A DNA stretch of 64,000 nt, from NCBI RefSeq assembly GCF_000203795.2, contig NW_006281101.1:955279-1019278 (forward strand), read 5' to 3'. Under the pieces are notes generated by a model, which saw only the letters and a program-made list of their open reading frames with translations, did no database searches and had not been told where the DNA came from. This stretch comes from Batrachochytrium dendrobatidis JAM81 (Eukaryota; Chytridiomycota; Chytridiomycetes; Rhizophydiales). Below, piece by piece: positions 42,116 through 52,261 of the stretch; position 1 is the first letter of the stretch; each line of letters opens with the position of its first letter. Position numbers and translations under genes: made by a program.

Positions 42116-43435
42116 ATGCAATTTACTGACATTGTACTTTTATTGGCCGTGTCCGCAACTGCCAGTGCGGCAGTGATTGCACCCGAATCAGAAACTCGAT
42201 CATCCCATCTATCAAAACGTAGTCCCGGAAAAGACGTAGAACCACCACATCAGAATAATGGACCATCTAGAGCCGGACCACCTAGACGTGGACCATCTAG
42301 AGCCGGACCACCTAGACGTGGACTACCTAGAGCCGGACCACCTAGAGCCGAACTACCTAGACGTGGACCATCTAGAGCCGGACCACCTAGAGCCAAGCAA
42401 CCTGAAGCTGGACCACCTAGACGTGAACTACCTAGACGTGGACCATCTAAAGTCGTATCATCTAAAGTCGTATCACATAAAAACAAATCATATAAAGCCG
42501 GATCATCTGGAGCTGGATCATCTAGACCATCTAAAGCCAAGCAAACTGAAGCTGGACCATCTAAACCTGGACCATTTGGAGCTGGACCATCTAAACCTGG
42601 GCCATTTGGAGCTGGACCATCTAAACCTGGGCCATTTGGAGCTGGACCATCTAGACCTCAACCATCTGGATTCAAACCATCTAAACCTGGACCATCTGGA
42701 TTCAAACCATCTGGACCTCAGCCATCCGACGTTAAACCATCTGGACCTCAGTCATCCGACGTTAAACCATCTGGACCTCAACCATCTGGATTCAAACCAC
42801 CTGGACCCAAACCATCTGGATTCAAACCATTCGGATTCAACCCACCTGGATTCAACCCACCTGGACCCAAACTACCCGGATTCAAGCCATTCGGATTCAA
42901 CCCACCTGGACCCAAACTTGGAATCAAAGGTTTTGGAATCAAAAATCTTCTAGGCAAACCGCCTAAAGCCAAGCTACCTGAAGTTGGATCATATGGAACC
43001 AGATCATCTAAAGCCAAGGTATCTGAAGCTGGACCATCTGAACCTGGACCATTTGAAGCTGAACTACCTGAAGCTGGACCATTGGGAAGAGGTGGGAAAA
43101 CCCCAAGCAATGACGGTCTTAATAACAAAATAGAACAGCTCTGTAAAGATTTAAAGACAAAGTGTCCAAAATGCTGCGGATACAAAGAATGTCCATCTTC
43201 CGAATCATCAGACTGTGACGATGGTACTGAGAGTACCGATTGGACTTATGTTTCAAGAGACACCATGAAGCATATAGTACAAAGTGGTGGTTCTAAACCA
43301 TCATCAGAGTGCATTGATTGTCAACAAATTGCTAGTAAAGCAATCGAAGATCTTGAATTCGAGTGTCCCAAAGAATCGCAGTCGAGATCAAAATGCATGC
43401 TCGACAAGTTTATGTCGAGGTTGACCAAAAACTAA
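42116..43435 (+). CDS. Secreted proline-rich tandem-repeat protein with Cys-rich C-terminus
   Basis: Intron-less, 439 residues. The signal peptide MQFTDIVLLLAVSATASAAV is typical of secreted chytrid proteins, followed by a KR site. Residues about 50-330 are tandem pentapeptide-type repeats, first GPSRAGPPRRGPSRAGPPRR, then SKPGPFGAGP units, then FKPSGPQPSD and FKPFGFNPPG units. All are strongly basic or neutral and lack bulky core residues, so the region is extended and disordered or collagen-like. The last 110 residues contain about 11 cysteines (LCKDLKTKCPKCCGYKEC; SECIDCQQIASKAIEDLEFEC) and could fold through disulfides. Not recognised as a named family; a cell-wall or host-facing adhesive role is speculation. 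The repetitive DNA leaves other frames open for hundreds of bases. Confidence 0.8.
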   Translation: MQFTDIVLLLAVSATASAAVIAPESETRSSHLSKRSPGKDVEPPHQNNGPSRAGPPRRGPSRAGPPRRGLPRAGPPRAELPRRGPSRAGPPRAKQPEAGPPRRELPRRGPSKVVSSKVVSHKNKSYKAGSSGAGSSRPSKAKQTEAGPSKPGPFGAGPSKPGPFGAGPSKPGPFGAGPSRPQPSGFKPSKPGPSGFKPSGPQPSDVKPSGPQSSDVKPSGPQPSGFKPPGPKPSGFKPFGFNPPGFNPPGPKLPGFKPFGFNPPGPKLGIKGFGIKNLLGKPPKAKLPEVGSYGTRSSKAKVSEAGPSEPGPFEAELPEAGPLGRGGKTPSNDGLNNKIEQLCKDLKTKCPKCCGYKECPSSESSDCDDGTESTDWTYVSRDTMKHIVQSGGSKPSSECIDCQQIASKAIEDLEFECPKESQSRSKCMLDKFMSRLTKN

Positions 43436-43579
43436 TCTCTTGAACTTGATACATTAGACTGTTAGTATGCAGTTTAAAATTACAAATAAATTCTTAAACT
43501 GGTGTCTAATATATCTGTTGTTGAAAGTTGACAAGTGTTAATATATGAGCTAGTATGATGGTAAATCGGTGTTGTGGAT

Positions 43580-43738
43580 GACCAAGGCGCAAGCATATCC
43601 AATATTAGGATACAGCAGAGTTTAAAGAAATAATCAATCTATAGTAGGAAAACAACAAATATTTAACGATGGTTTATTTTGAGACAATCACTGCAAGATA
43701 AATACAAAAATGTCGTTTCATGTAAATACGGCTATAGC
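43580..43738 (-). mobile_element. MITE fragment G upstream of tRNA-Lys
   Basis: Right end tgtaaatacggctatagc preceded by ctgcaagataaatacaaaaa, caaatatttaacgatggttt and ttaggatacagcagagttt, in the order seen in fragment F and copy C. It ends about 56 bp before the tRNA-Lys gene. Confidence 0.55.
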
Positions 43739-43793
43739 TTATAAAATCAATATAATTAGATATATATAGTTACAGCAAATTTAGTTGACAACA

Positions 43794-43866
43794 GCCCGGC
43801 TAGCTCAATCGGTAGAGCGTGAGACTCTTAATCTCAAGGTTGTGGGTTCGACCCCCACGTCGGGCT
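43794..43866 (+). tRNA. tRNA-Lys (anticodon CUU)
   Basis: 73 nt, class I. Acceptor strands gcccggc / gtcgggc with discriminator T; D arm tagctcaatcggtagagc; anticodon stem tgaga/tctca with loop ctcttaa and anticodon ctt; variable loop aggtt; T arm gtggg ttcgacc cccac. Followed by tttttt terminator. No intron. Confidence 0.95.
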
Positions 43867-43925
43867 TTTTTGCTCTTACTTTACTGGTATAAAGTTATTT
43901 GGATGCTATAGCAACCGATTCTTCA

Positions 43926-44360
43926 TTTTTACAGCTGTATTTGCGCAAGGTGAAACCTGTATTTATCTTGCAATCATTCCACCAGAGTAAACGATAATTA
44001 AATGCTCATCGTTTTCATCCTACAAATTGATTACTTCAATTGCGAAGCTCCAATTTTCGCATCGTTTGTTGAACGGTTGGTAAACCATGTATGATTAGTG
44101 AATGTGTTGCTTTGTGGAATGTTTAGAATAAGATGAGCGTTTGGTCAAATAAAGCTTATGCGAGTACTTTATGCATAATGTATGGTGATGGTTATTGACA
44201 ATTTCTCATTTTTATTTTCTCCTATTCTCGTACTCTTCATCATCAGCTGTAGGTGATTCAAAAAGCACAGTAAACCAACTCCAATCATCTTATGTAACTG
44301 ACTCTTTATGTACTTTGACTCTTATTTAGTGTTCTGTTTTGCATGAATACGGCGGTGAAT
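43926..44360 (+). mobile_element. MITE copy H (~435 bp) abutting the TFIIIC subunit gene
   Basis: Left end tttttacagctgtatttgcg and right end gcatgaatacggcggtgaat are inverted repeats of the family; the subterminal cttatttagtgttctg matches copies A and B (tttatttagtattcca). It starts about 60 bp after tRNA-Lys and ends 7 bp before the ATG of the TFIIIC subunit gene, so it forms that gene's promoter and 5' leader. Confidence 0.65.
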
Positions 44361-44367
44361 ATTGATC

Positions 44368-44830
44368 ATGCTTACTGATTCAGATATAGTGGAAGAGGTA
44401 TTGTGCATGAAATTATTGCATATCTACCAATACTGCCAAAAACTACAGGGTTTGCTCATTTGCCACCTTAAAGACTGCATATGTAGTTCTTGATTTAGGA
44501 CAAGAAGTGAATGCCGAGACTCTACGCAAAGAAGTACTCGAGCATAACGGTATATCATTAATTGGTATGGACTCACCCAAGCCAGTGCTACGAATTGGAA
44601 ATTGGGTATTTCAAGGCGAGCCTGATATAGTTATCGGCACTGATTTGTTATTTAAAGTAGCTGCAGCACCACAATCTGAATTAGTGTCATCCTCAGATCA
44701 AAGTCCTCAATCTAGCACAGACCAGTGGAAAAGGGAAACGCCAACTAAAGCACCAAAGATTCATCATATTGGGGAAGTTCGACGAATTGTCAAGTTCAAT
44801 AGAGTGGAGCTAAAACGATCACATCAATAA
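44368..44830 (+). CDS. TFIIIC small subunit with triple-barrel domain (TFC7/GTF3C6-like)
   Basis: Two exons (44368-44397, 44474-44830) give 128 residues. After MLTDSDIVEETAYVVLDLG comes the TFIIIC triple-barrel signature ISLIGMDSPKPVLRIGNWVF, then EPDIVIGTDLLFK and a basic C-terminus. The triple-barrel protein pairs with the tau95 subunit in the tauA module that binds box A of tRNA genes, so it is a Pol III initiation factor. The short first exon was found from the in-phase junction EE|TAYV, which matches the family start. It lies immediately after a tRNA gene and a transposon copy. Confidence 0.82.
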
Positions 44831-44993
44831 ACCACAAAAATAATCATGGCTCTAATACAGTTGTTCACAAATTAACCTGGCTTTGTATGGGTTAGTATAT
44901 CCCTAGATTTGACATTCTGTCAACCAAGAAATTAGCTATGCCATCCTATTCAATCACACTTGCGATTTACATAAAACTTGATTGCTGAAGCAC

Positions 44994-45305
44994 ATAAATT
45001 ACAGATATATTCACAAAATAAAATGCTTTCATCGACTACTTTGCTTTGGACAATCAATGGTTAAACACTCATTGCGTTTTCCTACTAAAACTGACTTTGA
45101 TAGCATTCTCCATCCAAATATAACGATCATCGTGATTGATTACAATCCAGATATTGTGTTTGACTGTTCTCAAACTCTGTACAAACCCATGCATTCCAAA
45201 TCCCATACGCTCGCGCTTTAGTTCAACAGTGATTGCGCGTCTCGGGAATGCAACTGCTGTTTCTATGCTGGTTGTCAGGAGAAAGACCAGTAGATTTGGT
45301 AGAAA
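44994..45305 (+). mobile_element. MITE fragment I upstream of IFT46
   Basis: Diverged internal part of the family: caatggttaaacactcattg against caatggttaaatattcattg, ccagatattgtgtttgact against ctagacattgtgtttgact, and cgctcgcgctttagttcaac against cgctcgcgctctagttcaac in copies A/B. The left end is decayed and the right end is missing. It ends about 70 bp before the IFT46 start. Confidence 0.6.
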
Positions 45306-45373
45306 CTGGCGGTTTACTATATATTTTGGCATCCACAAATAATTTATACCAGTTGCTACTGATTTCAACTTGA

Positions 45374-47379
45374 ATGGCACAGCTCGAGATAGAAAACACA
45401 AAGGCGAGACAGCTACAGGATGATGAGTGGTTTGCTCGAATGATTGCATTGGAGGAGGATGAGCGCATTGCACAAAAGTAGGAGTTTGCCAAAGTTGCAA
45501 CCAACCATTTCCAAAGTTTACAATAGCTGGGAGATATAGGTCAACTACTGAAAAACATAGTCCTTTATATCAGTTACTCTCATCTAACTGATATACTTAT
45601 AATAGGCTACAGCGCGATTATGAAGCCGGAATTGCTGTTGACGACTTTCATAGACCCATGACATCAAAAGGTCGGACGCAAAATACTGATAGTTCATTAG
45701 TAACTGAAATCTTACAAAATGATGCACTGATTCCTATTGATATGGCGCTCAACCAAGATAAGACCGAGCCCATCAAAACTTGTTCATCAGAAAAGATTCC
45801 TGTCAATTTAATGAATAAAACGATGCTCGCGCATAGTCATGCAAGTATGCCAACCAAAAGCTCCGTGGAAACTACCATGAACCCAAATTATAGCACTTGC
45901 ACAGATTCAGTATCCTCATTACATGGTATTTCAACAATAGGGCCGCCTCAACCAGATCACGATTGCTACCTAGGTAACACTGCAGTACAAACGCCTATTT
46001 TTGCAACTAGCGACACTAGGAGTGAAATGACAAAAGATGCCAACGTGGAAATTCAAACAGCAGAGTTTCAATCGACTAAGCTGGAATGTATATCTCCTAG
46101 CAAAGATTCTATACCAGATTACAACAAACCTGTCGAGCCATTTTTTGACAATAGTTTGGAAGCAGCGGTTTCAATACAAGGTTGTGCTCACGTTTTCAAA
46201 CACCAGCAGAAATCTGAAGATATTGTTCAGCATTCTTTTACCGAATCTAGAATACAAAATAATGATAAAGAATATATACATGAGATCAAACAATCAATAT
46301 TACCGATTCCGTCAATTGCTAGCGAAGCCACAAAACCAAGTATAGATGTCGACCAGGTAAGTCCAGTGCTAATTGTAACAAGTATGTCGACCGAATAAAG
46401 TTTACCCTAACCAATAATATAAACTTTTTTATCCAGGATCCAAATTCAACTCACGCCTTCAATTCTCTGTAGGTTTCCTCCAGTATAGCAGTTGTGTCTA
46501 CACACCAATATCATGCTAATCCCAATAATATTTTTTATCGACAGAGATACGGATCTGAATTTAATTTTAAAGTTTATCAACGATTATACCCCCCAGCACG
46601 TAGATTCCATAGTGATGCCATATCTCAAGTGTCAAATCCCAGATTATATTGCAGCAATCGGAAACACCGACCCCTTTTTAAAAATGGATTTGGAAACCAC
46701 CACCAAAAAAGATATCAAAACAATTCCAAAACCAAGCAAAATACTTGGCCTACAAATTCTAGACGAACCATCTTCAAAGCAATCACAATCAGCAGGTATG
46801 TAGATGAAGTGATCGTTCATTGCAATATCGTGTAAATAACTAAATATACAACGATATACATTTCGATGAATTGTTACTAAACAGCTGTAGAGTTAACATT
46901 GAGAGCAACGCAGCTCGTGAATATAAAAAACCATCCTTTAAATGTTCAGTCTATTCAAGTACATCACGCAACAGGCAAGATAGATCAGTGGATTCAGAGT
47001 GTAGAAACCATACATGGCTGCTTACACAACCAGACGATATATCAGGGAGAGCAACTACCATACAATATTGAGCATCTACTATTGGAATGGCCAAAGGAAA
47101 TCGAGAATGCCTTGTCCAGCAGTCAGGTAATTTTATCAAAAATCATTACAGTAATAGTATTGTATGCTGATGTTCTTGTTAAACATAAAGCTGCTATTAT
47201 CAGAGCTAGACCTGCCAATTCATGATCTTGTGCATCTCTGCTGCACTTTGCTTGACATCCCGGTGAAAAAGTCGTATGCTTTAAATACACGTAGCAAATC
47301 TTTAATTCGGGCATTGGAGTCCATGTTCACCGTTTATGTAGAGTTTTCCCAATCACATCATTTTGGAAATGAATCATAA
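45374..47379 (+). CDS. IFT46: Intraflagellar transport protein IFT46 (IFT-B core)
   Basis: Six exons (45374-45477, 45606-46356, 46437-46468, 46545-46795, 46885-47126, 47191-47379) total 522 residues. The N-terminal 290 residues are Ser/Thr-rich and variable. The conserved core begins near residue 290: LILKFINDYTPQHVDSIVMP, KCQIPDYIAAIGNTDPFLKM, KILGLQILDEPSSKQS, IDQWIQSVETIHGCLHNQ, LLLEWPKEIENALSSSQ, then the C-terminal LCCTLLDIPVKKS and SMFTVYVEFSQSHHF. IFT46 is part of the IFT-B train that carries outer-arm dynein and other cargo into flagella, in keeping with a zoospore. The 32-base third exon is needed to keep the core in frame; a second frame is open across exon 4 and is misleading. Confidence 0.88.
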
Positions 47380-47410
47380 TTTATACAGTTTCAAGATAAA
47401 CTCGTGCTTT

Positions 47411-48323
47411 TTAGAGATATGGCTCATGTAGCCAAAGCGACAAACTCATCATCGTGGCATCTCGAGTAGTGGTACCGTCTAGGATGGCTGCAGCAATATG
47501 CCGTTTTAGTGAAAATTCCATGATATACTTTTCTACAAGTTTTCTTTGAACAGCAACTTTAAACAAGACATAGTTTGGCAGCTCTGTTAGATTCAAAACG
47601 CAACTATCCAGTACATTTGCATTAATAAATCGATGCAAATTATTTACCCGAGTCATCAAGTGATTCCAATATTTCCAAACCAGAGTTTAGATCAGCTACA
47701 TCGGAATGCAGTGCACCGGAAAGTGTTTTTGATAGACTAGCTTTTGGAGGAGCGGTGGACAGCCAGGGACGAGCATGCTGCAAAGCCTCGTCCATTTTAG
47801 ATATATAAGTTTGCATCGATTTGATTATTGCATTCTATAAATCAAAGTTACAGTAGTGTTATTGGTATTGTAAATTCGTGCGAGATTGGCTCAACCCAAA
47901 GCAATGCGATATACCATTTGGTCTAGGATATTAAAAACCAGATGCTGTTTTGAAGAATCGATCCAATCTGACTCGGTATTCAGCTCTAGTTTTGAAATAA
48001 ATACCTCAATATCTACCGCAGAGAGTTTCCTATATAAAATCCAAGTTTCAGCTTATGTCTGTTTTGTAACTCTGGCAGCAGACAAAGCAGAATACATACT
48101 GTTTCTTGGTTAACATCATATTTCCAATTGTAGTTAGATGCTCCAAACCTTCGCTCGAAAGTCGCTCCCACGTTTTGGCTGCCTGCTTGATATCCAGTTC
48201 TAACAGCCTTATAGTTCGTTCTAATCTTTTTTCCACCATGTTTGGATTTGGTAAAGTACAAATATATTTCGGCTTGAATGCAATGGTGAAATTCATTAGA
48301 AAAACTGGCGTTTTGTCACGCAT
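47411..48323 (-). CDS. Protein of unknown function (232 aa, helical)
   Basis: Four exons (48323-48100, 48029-47915, 47834-47648, 47583-47411) join in phase to 232 residues. Mostly helical, without signal peptide, membrane segment or Cys motif. Recognisable stretches are LDIKQAAKTWERLSSEGLEH, NAIIKSMQTYISKMDEAL and a C-terminal NYVLFKVAVQRKLVEKYIME. The end faintly recalls human C1orf109/AIRIM, a ribosome-maturation partner of AFG2, but I would not assign that name. A start at 48240 (MVEKRLERTIRLLE) is an alternative. The gene is tail to tail with IFT46 (31 bp between stops) and head to head with ERG26, so it shares a 94-bp promoter. Confidence 0.7.
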
Positions 48324-48417
48324 GGAATTGCAAGTTTTCTAGCGACCAACGCTTTTACGATTCTATCCCTGATTTCAACTGCACAAGCAACATTTATATT
48401 CAAACGGAAACTCAAGC
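48324..48417. promoter_or_regulatory. 94-bp bidirectional promoter between the unknown protein and ERG26
   Basis: Only 94 bp separate the two divergent ATGs. Both transcripts must start within it unless leaders overlap. If the alternative start at 48240 is used the gap becomes 177 bp. Confidence 0.5.
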
Positions 48418-49593
48418 ATGGATCATTACTTGGTTATTGGTGGTGGAGGTTTTCTGGGAAAAGCTATTGTCAACCAGCTACTTGAAAGAGGAAATAAAGT
48501 TGCGATCTTTGATATGCGCCAAACCTTTAATGACGACCGGATCAGTAGTTTTATCGTCGGAGATATTACCGATCCTAGCGATGTGTTAAAGGCATGCATA
48601 GGAAAGACGATTGTTATTCATACGGCTTCTCCTCCAACAGGCCTTTCAAGCGAGGTGTACTTCAAGGTGAATGTTGAGGGCACCAATAATATCATTCAGG
48701 CATGCATTCAAGCCAAGGTCTCCAAGCTAGTATACACTTCATCTGCGAGCGTCATATTCAATGGTGTCGAGGTTATCAATGGGGATGAAACTCTTCCGTA
48801 CTGCAAGGTTCACATGGATGCATACAATGAGTCCAAGGCAATGGCAGAGGCTGCTGTTCTTAAAGCCAATGGCCAAGGCGGACTATTAACTATTGCTATT
48901 CGTCCATCTGGCATCTTTGGTCCCAGGTATATTGGATATTTTGAAAATCAATGTTGGTTGTAAAACAGCTTTTAAATTCTTGATAAATTATCATAGAGAT
49001 ATGCAAGGAAGCTATACAATAGTCCAATCTGCCTTGCGAGGCCAATGGCGGGTCATGATTGGTAGCAATGAAAACTTGTTTGACATGACATTTGTCGAAA
49101 ATGCTGCTCATGCACATGTTCTTGCTGCTGACAAGCTTGCCGCCAACAATGACACTTCTGGGGAGGTAACTGACGACTTGAAAGCTTATATTACTATTTA
49201 AAGTGATTTCTTGTAGAGTAATTAGTGACCATGAGTTTCAATCCTTTGCACTGTTAGGCGTTTATTATCACCAATGACCAACCAATGCTCTTTTGGGACT
49301 TTCCAAAGGTGCTCTTTCATGAGCTAGGTTACACGCAGACTCAACGGATCGTGATTCCTCGGGCTGTGGGTATGCTTTTGGGCTCTCTCTCTGATCTAGC
49401 TGCATGGATTTTGAAGCCCATCAAAACCATACGTCCTACATTCACTCGCTTCCGTGTAGAAGTGATTACTGCCAACCGATATTTTGACATTTCAAAAGCA
49501 AAGAAGCGTCTTGGATACGTGCCAATATACAGCATGCATGAAGCCATCAAGATCACTGCAAACTATTGGAAGAAATCAAAGATGGTGCTCTAG
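48418..49593 (+). CDS. ERG26: Sterol-4-alpha-carboxylate 3-dehydrogenase, decarboxylating (ERG26/NSDHL)
   Basis: Three exons (48418-48926, 48997-49165, 49258-49593) give 337 residues. Short-chain-dehydrogenase fold of the 3-beta-HSD branch: the NAD-binding GGGGFLGKAIVNQLLERG, GDITDPSDV, TASPP, VNVEGTNNIIQAC, SSASVIFNGVEVINGDE and the catalytic Y-x-x-x-K as YNESK. IRPSGIFGPRD and the NENLFDMTFVENAAHAHVLA block are those of ERG26/NSDHL. The enzyme removes the C4 carboxyl during ergosterol synthesis together with Erg25, Erg27 and Erg28 at the ER. It has no clear transmembrane anchor, only a hydrophobic stretch near residues 255-275 (VGMLLGSLSDLAAWIL). Confidence 0.92.
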
Positions 49594-49948
49594 TATCATT
49601 TTGCAATAAAGTTATATATCACTACTATACTTTATAGTATTTTTTGAATGCTAGCACTCCAGCGACTCAATCAATAGCCTGTTGATGATGAGCCTGCCAT
49701 GGCTTTACGTACAAAAATGTTAGCCATACAATCTAGTTTAAAATGTGCAATAATCACACATTGACATGATCTTGTCAAATACCACTGGCATTACAGTAAA
49801 AGATTTCATTTTGTCAATTTACGGAATTGTAGGGCTAAAGGCTTCATTTGAAAAGCTTTCCAGCACAATGCATAGTGTTTGAAGCCATGCAAGGCGTGGA
49901 ATTAAACTTGAAAATAATCAAGGCAGGTTCGCACTACCAGTACTACAC
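49594..49948. other. Spacer between convergent ERG26 and glutathione synthetase
   Basis: 355 bp holding the two 3' UTRs; AT-rich, with aataaag 12 bp after the ERG26 stop. No repeat or RNA gene seen. Confidence 0.4.
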
Positions 49949-51920
49949 TCATTGTAAAAATGGGCTGTCTAATACAGCATATCCAGCCGCCACTCCGCCC
50001 TCATCAGAGCTGGACATTTTTGTGCGTAACAGATGCCCTAGTGTCTGGTTCATGTGTACCTGAACACCATCGCTAATATACGCGCCGTATATCCCAAGTT
50101 CGCTGACAACCTCTGCGTTGATGGCTACACCATTACGTACAAGAGTATTCTTGAATGGGGGTGGTTTTATGAGATCCATGAGAATGTATGCCTTTCTCTC
50201 AGAAGGTGAAAATTTGAGCATATGCTCTCGAATGTGACTACTGTAAATATTATTTCCTACATTAAAGCAAACCAATAAGCAAAAATAGCAATTAAAATAA
50301 TGCCAGTCTAAAACTACATTACCTCCTCCTTCTCGCTGAGGTTTCATGACATAATTAGATGAGTCTTTCAATGCTCGTTCGTATGCATTCATACCAGTAG
50401 GAGTCTCATCTAGTGGGTACAGACCAGTAAAAGACGAGCGTAAAAGAGCAACATGCTCTGGATTTGTAACAAACCTATATGCCAGAGTCATGGTTAGATT
50501 TTGCAAAATTGATCCAAAATGTATTGCCAATAATCCAAGCTTCAACCTACTTTTCCAAAACGCCTGCTGTAGCAATGTATTGCTGCATTTTCTTTGTGCC
50601 TGCAAGCTGATATACTACGGGAGGACATTTAATTGACATGGACGTTTCCAGCATATGGCGAGCAGTCCATTCCTAAAGTAAAAGTAGTGTTAAAAACACA
50701 CATGGACACCCAATTTCAACACGCTCAATGAGTGAAATATGCACATAGATCCAGTACTACCTTTTCCGATATGTAGTCTCCAGGTCCATACCCAGCACGA
50801 TAGTAAACAACTGCAATTTCTTTTGAATCACTGGCAAAAAGTCACGAGTTTGGCATTAGTATGGAAATCATCACAGTATTATAGAAAAGACTTACACGAT
50901 AAGTCGTCGATCAGTTCCAGTATGCTTTCCATGCACCAAAACATCACCAAGTGAGCAACGAATGACTGGTATTCCATGTTTTTCAAACAAACCGTACTCG
51001 ATCAGCCGCTGATCATATATATTATGCTCGTCTGGCTGAACAATCATCAGAATAGCCGCACTAAGTGTTTATACAATATTTCTATTCAAGTGAGTTTCAG
51101 GATATATCGTGTAAAACAATATCGAATATCTTTTCAAACCTTGGAACGTTGTACACCTCCCATGCCTTTGCTAGCGCATCTATAAATCCAGAAAGAGATT
51201 CATTTTTGGGGAAATCAGACGCATGGATGTCTGGAGTATTCTTGGAAGATGCACTGAAAAAAGCAGTGCGATTGGCGAGGTAGTGGTGAAGATCGCTTGT
51301 TCGCGATGATAGACCTGCAAATGCGGAAGAAATCGTATTCAATTCGACTTGCTGAAGCAAAACAGTTGCTTCAGCAGAGGGTTGATGCAATAGATAATCA
51401 GAACGATTCAGAGCCATCCAGATCTTCTGATTCGGCGATAGATTGCAAGTCTCCTTGTACAGAACATATAGACGATGTGTAAAGTCATCAACATCAGCAA
51501 TGCTATTAATTCATATAGTGGATAAATGACCAGAAATCATGTCAGCATTGGAGATGATCGTTTGACAATAAACATGCTAGAACCAACACCATGTCAATGG
51601 CAGCAGAATGCCTTGATGGACTATGCAAGCATGTCGGCGACTCACCTCTCCATAACGGTTTGAATAAACTGTTCATCTCTGGCAATCTTATCAACAAGTT
51701 CGTTGAAAAGTGGTTGAAGCTGCCATGCTAAATCATAGCAGTCCTTTGGATATGGACTAGGAAATAGCGCAAAAGGAACATGAACAGCCAAAGCACCTTC
51801 CACATTGCGAGCACGCATAACCAGACCATGCGAGGTTGTCCAGTCAACAGCATAAGAAATAAGCTGCTTCAGTTCTTCCGCAGGTAGTGTAGGTGGCCAG
51901 GCTTTAAGTGTGCTATCCAT
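49949..51920 (-). CDS. GSH2: Glutathione synthetase (ATP-grasp)
   Basis: Seven exons (51920-51646, 51502-51140, 51060-50896, 50830-50761, 50672-50551, 50474-50323, 50256-49949) give 484 residues, the normal length. Family features in order: LVMRARNVEGALAVHVPFAL and LFPSPYPK at the N-terminus, AILMIVQPDEHNIYDQRLIE, VVYYRAGYGPGDY, the glycine-rich ATP loop VMKPQREGGGNN, and the C-terminal LGIYGAYISDG and TKMSSSDEGGVAAGYAVLDS, where substrate and lid loops lie. It joins gamma-glutamylcysteine and glycine using ATP in the cytosol, as a homodimer. The gene is head to head with the tail-anchored protein gene (341 bp between ATGs). Confidence 0.94.
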
Positions 51921-52261
51921 TTCAGGTTTATTTCGAGAAATTGGATTGAATTATAAATTCAGAAATCCGCATTCAAATCATAATCAAGTTTGTCCAGATT
52001 GGCCAGTCTTGCTGATGAAATGGTTTCAAACCGATCAATCTTGTGTGTTCTTGTAATTCAGTTTGTATCAAGTCTTGAAAGTGCATTACAGATTTTTTGA
52101 TAGATTGTGCGTTTAGACTGAAATGCATGTGTTTTTTGTAAATCACAGTTTCTCATTGTAGTTGTCATTGTGGTCAAGATTTACGTGCCTTTCTTTGTAT
52201 TCGACAACTTTTTGTTATAATTTGACAGTCATCATTCATACACTCGAATCAACTCATCGTA
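51921..52261. promoter_or_regulatory. Bidirectional promoter GSH2 / tail-anchored protein
   Basis: 341 bp between divergent ATGs. Contains several tgaaatt/ttgtaat-type AT stretches, but I cannot point to a defined stress element (no clear TTACTAA-type AP-1 site seen). Confidence 0.45.

Noticed and set aside
42258..42953. 231-codon plus-strand frame of DHLEP-type repeats
   Set aside because: A by-product of 15-base repeat units lacking stops; no signal peptide, and the frame with signal peptide and Cys-rich end is the real one.
42778..43185. 135-codon minus-strand Gly/Asn/Pro-rich frame
   Set aside because: Same repeat effect as above on the other strand.
46494..46835. 113-codon frame overlapping IFT46 exon 4
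   Set aside because: The alternative frame (DTDLNLILKF onward) matches IFT46; this one does not resemble anything and is partly intron.
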